A stretch of DNA of 8,947 nucleotides from Casp-actino8 sp040381935 (GTDB lineage: Bacteria; Actinomycetota; Acidimicrobiia; Acidimicrobiales; Ilumatobacteraceae). This document shows positions 5,498-8,947 of this stretch, piece by piece. Each line of letters opens with the position of its first letter. Position 1 is the stretch's first letter. A program made the position numbers and the translations under genes. The DNA is taken from contig JBEIGJ010000081.1 of NCBI GenBank assembly GCA_040381935.1, positions 1-8,947 on the forward strand. Direction: 5' to 3'. The notes under the pieces were generated by a model. It was given only the letters and a program-made list of their open reading frames with translations. It was not told the origin of the DNA and did not search any database.

Positions 5498-6736
5498 CTA
5501 GATCGGCAGATCACCAGTCGCAGTACGAGTCGCTCCCGTGTCGGTGAAGGCCTTGATGGTGTTCTCGGCGATGCGCATCTGATGAATTTCGTCAGCACCA
5601 TCGGCGAATCGCGCCCATCGAGCATGTTGGGCCATATTGGCCAAAGGAGTATCGGTCGAGTATCCAAGTGCACCGTGCACCTGGATGGCCCGGTCGATGA
5701 TGCGGTTCAAACTATTGGCCACGAAATGCTTCGCCATAGAAACCTCGGTGCGGAAGTCATCGCCGCGGTCAATCTTGAATGCTGCATGGAGAACCATCAG
5801 CTTGCACTGGTACAACTCCATCGCCGAATCGGCGATCATCCACTGCACCCCCTGCTTTTCGGCAAGATACGACCCATGGGAGTACCTCTTCAGTGAGCGA
5901 TCGACCATCATGTCCAGGGCCATTTCTGCTTGCGCGATCCAACGCATGCAGTGCGCCAAACGCGCAGGTCCCAATCGATACTGACCCAACCGGTGCCCGT
6001 TACCGCGACCACCCAAAATTTGGGAATCATGAATACGCAGATCCTCGATCACAATCTCACTGTGACCTCCCGGACCGTGCATCGTTTCGACCTCTCGCAC
6101 ATTTTTCCATCCCTCTGATGGCAAGTCGACGATGAACGCGGTATTCGCACCTCGCGATCCTTCAGGCACATCAAGTTCAGTTTTGGCAATCAAGATGGCG
6201 AACTTGGCGCGGTCGGCACCGGAAATGAACCATTTATGTCCGTTGATGATCCATTCATCGCCATCTTTGATGGCGTGAGTGCGAATCAATGTCGGATCGG
6301 ATCCGGCCACTTCGGGCTCGGTCATCGCAAAGCAGGATGAACTCACACCTTCACACAGTGGTCGCAGATACTTTTCCTTCTGCTCCGGTGTTCCCCAATG
6401 CACCAGAGTGTGCATATTGCCTTCATCAGGTGCCTGACAGTTCAATACCCACGGACCCACCCGCGTCTTGGCGGCCTCGGCTTGCACCATGGCCAAGGCC
6501 ACGTGACCCAGGCCCATTCCGCCCCATTCTTTGGGCATATGAGGCAACCACAGGCCTTCTTTCACCGCCTGTTTGCGCAGCCGAATCAGCTCGGTGATGT
6601 ACTGCCGACGTGCTTCATCACTCATTTCCTCGCGATGGCCAAAGGGCTCGATGGCTGGTTTGATCTGGTTCTCAACGAAATCACGCACTTTGCTACGAAT
6701 GGCCTCGTGTTCCGGTGCCAGGGTGAAATCAATCAT
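5498..6736 (-). CDS. Acyl-CoA dehydrogenase, ACAD10/ACAD11-like
   Basis: This 412-residue FAD enzyme is predicted to introduce the alpha-beta double bond into an acyl-CoA and pass electrons to ETF. The N-terminal helical domain spans about 1-130, with PKEWGGMGLG at 68-77. The FAD/substrate block CFAMTEPEVAGSDPT is at 135-149, then NGHKWFISGAD (165-175), RLGPAR (254-259), and the C-terminal signature QVHGALGYSTDTPLA (352-366) and RFADGADEIH (376-385). The position of the usual catalytic Glu (the E of YEG in medium-chain enzymes) is Asp here (D379 in ADG). This is the ACAD10/11-type pattern (DGPDEVH) rather than classical short- or medium-chain. The ATG at 6736 has GGAGG 5 nt upstream, and the first residues MIDFTLAPEHEAIR fit the family start. 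It is convergent with fadD and divergent from menG. Substrate unknown; long-chain, branched or hydroxyacyl-CoA is plausible. Confidence 0.92.
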   Translation of the reverse strand: MIDFTLAPEHEAIRSKVRDFVENQIKPAIEPFGHREEMSDEARRQYITELIRLRKQAVKEGLWLPHMPKEWGGMGLGHVALAMVQAEAAKTRVGPWVLNCQAPDEGNMHTLVHWGTPEQKEKYLRPLCEGVSSSCFAMTEPEVAGSDPTLIRTHAIKDGDEWIINGHKWFISGADRAKFAILIAKTELDVPEGSRGANTAFIVDLPSEGWKNVREVETMHGPGGHSEIVIEDLRIHDSQILGGRGNGHRLGQYRLGPARLAHCMRWIAQAEMALDMMVDRSLKRYSHGSYLAEKQGVQWMIADSAMELYQCKLMVLHAAFKIDRGDDFRTEVSMAKHFVANSLNRIIDRAIQVHGALGYSTDTPLANMAQHARWARFADGADEIHQMRIAENTIKAFTDTGATRTATGDLPI

Positions 6737-6741
6737 CTTTC

Positions 6742-6746
6742 CCTCC
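6742..6746 (-). promoter_or_regulatory. Shine-Dalgarno (GGAGG) of the acyl-CoA dehydrogenase
   Basis: On the minus strand GGAGG is followed by GAAAG and then the ATG at 6736-6734. It confirms the start. Like the LLM gene, this minus-strand catabolic gene uses a leadered mRNA, while fadD, the MaoC gene and menG look leaderless. Confidence 0.7.
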
Positions 6747-6853
6747 GATTTCGGGCTTGAGACCGGAAACCCCCTCCCGATCAGCCGGATTCATTCTGCT
6801 CCATGGTGACCAATAACTGCCAGCCGAGAGCAGAAGCAGTGATGTGAGCGGTT

Positions 6854-6859
6854 TATCCT
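6854..6859 (+). promoter_or_regulatory. -10 element (TATCCT) for leaderless menG-menF transcript
   Basis: TATCCT is followed by exactly 6 nt (CCTACC) and the GTG at 6866, the same layout as at the MaoC and fadD genes. A transcript beginning at the GTG is expected. No -35 hexamer is recognisable, and no Shine-Dalgarno precedes the GTG. It probably drives menG and menF together. Confidence 0.6.
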
Positions 6860-6865
6860 CCTACC

Positions 6866-7648
6866 GTGCCCTCCAACGAATCACCATCTCCTGACGCCTC
6901 TTCCGCTGAGCGCACGTGGGATACCGAGGCTCTGCCTCAAGGTGAGACCAAGGTACGCGCCGTGCGCGACATGTTCGATGCCATTGCGCCTCGTTACGAC
7001 TTGGTGAATCGGATCATGACCTTTCGACTTGACGTCCGTTGGCGACGCAAGTCGATTCGCTTACTCGCATTGCCACCGGGAAGTGTGGTTCTCGATCTAG
7101 CTAGCGGAACGGGAGACCTCTGTGTTGATCTTCGTCGCGCCGGTCTGATTCCCTTGTCTATGGATTTGAGCTTTGGCATGTTGAACGCCGATCGCTCTGG
7201 TGCGCCCCGTTGTCAAGCCGATATTTTGCGGTTACCCGTGGCGGATTCGTCAGTCGATGGCGCCACCTGTGGTTTTGCATTGCGTAATTTGGTCAACCTT
7301 CCAGATTTCTTTGCTGAACTCGGTCGTGTTGTCAAACCAGGTGGACGTATCGCCCTTCTGGACGTCGGTATCCCGAAATCGCGCCTTATCCGTTTCGGCA
7401 ACGGAATCTATTTCGGAAAGATCGTGCCCCGAATTGGCGGATGGTTATCCGACTCCGCCGCCTACCGTTATCTTCCCAAAAGTGTGGCCTATCTGCCCCC
7501 GGTTGAAGACATGCTGGAAAGCTTGCGGGATGCCGGTTTCAGCGATGCTGTTCATCGCCATCTCTCGGGTGGGATCACTCAATTGATGGTTGCCACCCGA
7601 GACGCCACCGACCCCGGTCCCGTTGTCGATCTCGCGTCAGGGAAATGA
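6866..7648 (+). CDS. menG: Demethylmenaquinone methyltransferase (MenG/UbiE)
   Basis: This 260-residue class I SAM-dependent methyltransferase catalyses the last step of menaquinone synthesis, C-methylation of demethylmenaquinone. Family signatures are FDAIAPRYDLVNRIMT (37-52), SAM motif I VVLDLASGTGD (74-84), the acidic SAM ribose contact near SMDLS (98-102), ADILRLPVADSSVD (118-131), FALRNL (137-142), GRVVKPGGRIALLD (153-166), and the C-terminal YFGKIVPRIGGWLSD (182-196) and AYRYLPKSVAYLP (199-211) characteristic of UbiE/MenG. The start is GTG. It is supported by the TATCCT element 6 nt upstream and the absence of a better start, though the first 25 or so residues are unconserved-looking and could be partly non-coding. 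menF follows after 18 nt, so MenG rather than ubiquinone-specific UbiE is the sensible name. Confidence 0.94.
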   Translation: MPSNESPSPDASSAERTWDTEALPQGETKVRAVRDMFDAIAPRYDLVNRIMTFRLDVRWRRKSIRLLALPPGSVVLDLASGTGDLCVDLRRAGLIPLSMDLSFGMLNADRSGAPRCQADILRLPVADSSVDGATCGFALRNLVNLPDFFAELGRVVKPGGRIALLDVGIPKSRLIRFGNGIYFGKIVPRIGGWLSDSAAYRYLPKSVAYLPPVEDMLESLRDAGFSDAVHRHLSGGITQLMVATRDATDPGPVVDLASGK

Positions 7649-7666
7649 TCGTCGGCACCATCTGAT

Positions 7667-8899
7667 ATGCGCGCTATCTCTCGACTTCTCGCCGACAGTG
7701 TCGACTTGAATGATGTCGCTGGTGGTAGCGGATATCTCTTCGTCCGCAATGGTGTGGGAGTCGCCGCCCAAGGAGTGATCCGTCGCATCCCGGCCAACAT
7801 TGTCGAAACTTCTTTAGCGACGATGCACCATGACAACCGAACCAATCTCGACATCGCTCCTGTCGCTCTTGGTGCTCTCCCATTTGATCCCCACTCCACC
7901 ACGGAACTGATCGTCCCGCGTCTCACTGTTGGCAAAGATGAGACCGGTCATACATGGATCACCGCACTTGTTGAAGATGATGAGGAATTCCCCTCATCGC
8001 TCACTGCTGGTTCAAGTCCCCTACTCCTCGCCGAGACCGGTCTCACCCTGGCATCCCCACCGATCCCGCAGGCCGCCGAATTCTCGATTACTCAGCAAAC
8101 TCCCCTTGATATCTATCGCTCGGCAGTCCTCGCCGCCCGCGATGCCGTGCGCCGTGGAGAGATCACCAAAGCAGTGATCGCCCGCGCCATTGCCGTTCAT
8201 TCTTCTGAACCAATCGACATTCATGCGGTGCTGTTGAGACTCAAGGCCAGTTTCGCCCAGAGTTACCGCTACTCAATCGATGGATTCATCGGTGCCTCAC
8301 CCGAACTTCTCCTCAGCATCAGCGGCGATGTCGTTCGCTCCCACCCGCTTGCTGGCACCACCGCCAGAACTGGCGATCCCATCATTGATGAACGTCTCGC
8401 CTTGGCCTTGCTCACCAGTATGAAGGATCAAGTTGAACACCGCATTGTCATCGACGTCATCCATGATCAACTACTTCCCTGGTGTAGCTATTTGGATTGG
8501 GAGGCAGAGCCGTCAGTTTTACAGGTGGCCAATGTTCAGCACCTCGGAACACTGATCGAAGGTCAACTCACCTCCCCACGCCCTTCTCTGATGGAGTTGG
8601 TGCGAACGTTGAGTCCCACCCCGGCGCTGGGTGGTCATCCTCGACAGCAGGCGCTCGATCTCATCGCCTCCAATGAAGGTACGAGTCGAGGATTGTACGG
8701 CGGAGCGGTTGGCTGGATAGACGGACAGGGCAATGGGACCTGGGCAGTTGCTATTCGCTGCGCCGAACTGTCCAACGACTGCCGTACGGCGCGACTGATG
8801 GCTGGCGGTGGAATCGTGGCTGAAAGCGACCCTGATGCCGAACTGGCCGAAACTCAGGCCAAATTCCAAGCCATGTTGTCAGCCATCGTGCGACCTTGA
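7667..8899 (+). CDS. menF: Isochorismate synthase, menaquinone pathway
   Basis: This 410-residue chorismate-utilising enzyme is predicted to convert chorismate to isochorismate, the entry step of the classical menaquinone route. The N-terminal region (1-140) is poorly conserved, as is usual. The catalytic domain shows ITKAVIARAI (166-175), with K168 the presumed general base; FIGASPELLL (207-216); HPLAGTTARTGDP (226-238); KDQVEHRIVIDVI (253-265), with E257 and H258; LSPTPALGGHPRQ (315-327); RGLYGGAVGWID (341-352); and AGGGIVAESDPDAELAETQAKF (379-400), containing the Mg-binding acidic residues. Isochorismate synthase is preferred to anthranilate or aminodeoxychorismate synthase because of the PTPALGG segment and the menG neighbour. 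EntC/DhbC of a siderophore pathway is less likely without partner genes. No Shine-Dalgarno precedes the ATG. It sits 18 nt after menG and is probably co-transcribed. Confidence 0.92.
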   Translation: MRAISRLLADSVDLNDVAGGSGYLFVRNGVGVAAQGVIRRIPANIVETSLATMHHDNRTNLDIAPVALGALPFDPHSTTELIVPRLTVGKDETGHTWITALVEDDEEFPSSLTAGSSPLLLAETGLTLASPPIPQAAEFSITQQTPLDIYRSAVLAARDAVRRGEITKAVIARAIAVHSSEPIDIHAVLLRLKASFAQSYRYSIDGFIGASPELLLSISGDVVRSHPLAGTTARTGDPIIDERLALALLTSMKDQVEHRIVIDVIHDQLLPWCSYLDWEAEPSVLQVANVQHLGTLIEGQLTSPRPSLMELVRTLSPTPALGGHPRQQALDLIASNEGTSRGLYGGAVGWIDGQGNGTWAVAIRCAELSNDCRTARLMAGGGIVAESDPDAELAETQAKFQAMLSAIVRP

Positions 8900-8905
8900 G
8901 GGTCC

Positions 8906-8947
8906 CTATCGCCCGTCGATGGCGCCATGAAGGGCTTGGGCAATGGC
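8906..8947 (-). CDS. Possible C-terminal tail of a convergent gene (truncated by window)
   Basis: On the minus strand the frame from the window edge encodes AIAQALHGAIDGR and then a TAG at 8908-8906, 6 nt past the menF stop. The composition is protein-like and the convergent layout matches other gene pairs here. Only 13 residues are visible, so no family can be given, and a plus-strand ATG at 8929 is an alternative reading of the same bases. Confidence 0.35.
   Translation of the reverse strand, partial: AIAQALHGAIDGR

Noticed and set aside
8609..8638. Ser in place of His in the menF LSPTPALGG segment as a sign of lost activity
   Set aside because: This position varies among isochorismate synthases (E. 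coli MenF, from memory, has Gln there), and the catalytic Lys, Glu/His and Mg-binding segments are intact.
8929..8947. Plus-strand ATG at 8929 as the start of a new gene after menF
   Set aside because: There is no Shine-Dalgarno and no TANNNT at leaderless distance, and only 7 codons are visible. The minus-strand tail reading is somewhat more protein-like, though neither is certain.

Overview
This window looks like ordinary chromosome from a free-living, moderate-GC actinobacterium. Acidimicrobiia (Ilumatobacter/Microthrix-like) is my best guess, by inference. The pointers are an F420-type luciferase-like oxidoreductase, a mycobacterial HtdZ/Rv0130-like MaoC dehydratase, a FadD19-like acyl-CoA synthetase, actinobacterial-style MenG and MenF, a lipoprotein with a Thr/Ser-rich linker, and repeated leaderless-type promoters (TANNNT, exactly 6 nt, then the start codon). 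I see no RNA genes, mobile elements, CRISPR arrays or long repeats. No gene-free gap exceeds about 180 bp.

Layout. 1-729 (+): the last residues of a probable sensor histidine kinase, joined by an ATGA overlap to a GerMN-domain lipoprotein, an arrangement resembling mycobacterial MtrB-LpqB. 751-1575 or beyond (-): the ribosome-assembly GTPase Era, whose true N-terminus is unclear. 1753-2187 (+): an unrecognised four-helix membrane protein. 2243-6736: a loose acyl-CoA/redox group of MaoC hydratase (+), LLM flavin/F420 oxidoreductase (-), FadD19-like ligase (+) and ACAD10/11-type acyl-CoA dehydrogenase (-). 6866-8899 (+): menG and menF, an apparent menaquinone operon. 8906-8947 (-): a possible C-terminal fragment of a convergent gene.

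How the genes fit together. The ligase, dehydrogenase and hydratase could supply the first three steps of a beta-oxidation-like pathway (activation, alpha-beta desaturation, hydration). The substrate could be branched, sterol-derived or hydroxylated, with the LLM enzyme doing an accessory redox step; the substrate itself cannot be read from sequence. Acyl-CoA dehydrogenase electrons normally reach the quinone pool through ETF, and the neighbouring menF and menG make menaquinone. The four acyl-CoA genes alternate strands, so they are not one operon.

The window contains no obviously new multi-gene system. The most unusual signals are regulatory: (i) identical leaderless architecture at three plus-strand genes; (ii) the same architecture in front of era, but placing an in-frame ATC where the start codon should be; (iii) a perfect 10-bp palindrome that supplies a -10 element to both strands between the LLM and fadD genes; and (iv) short upstream ORFs in the leaders of the two minus-strand catabolic genes.
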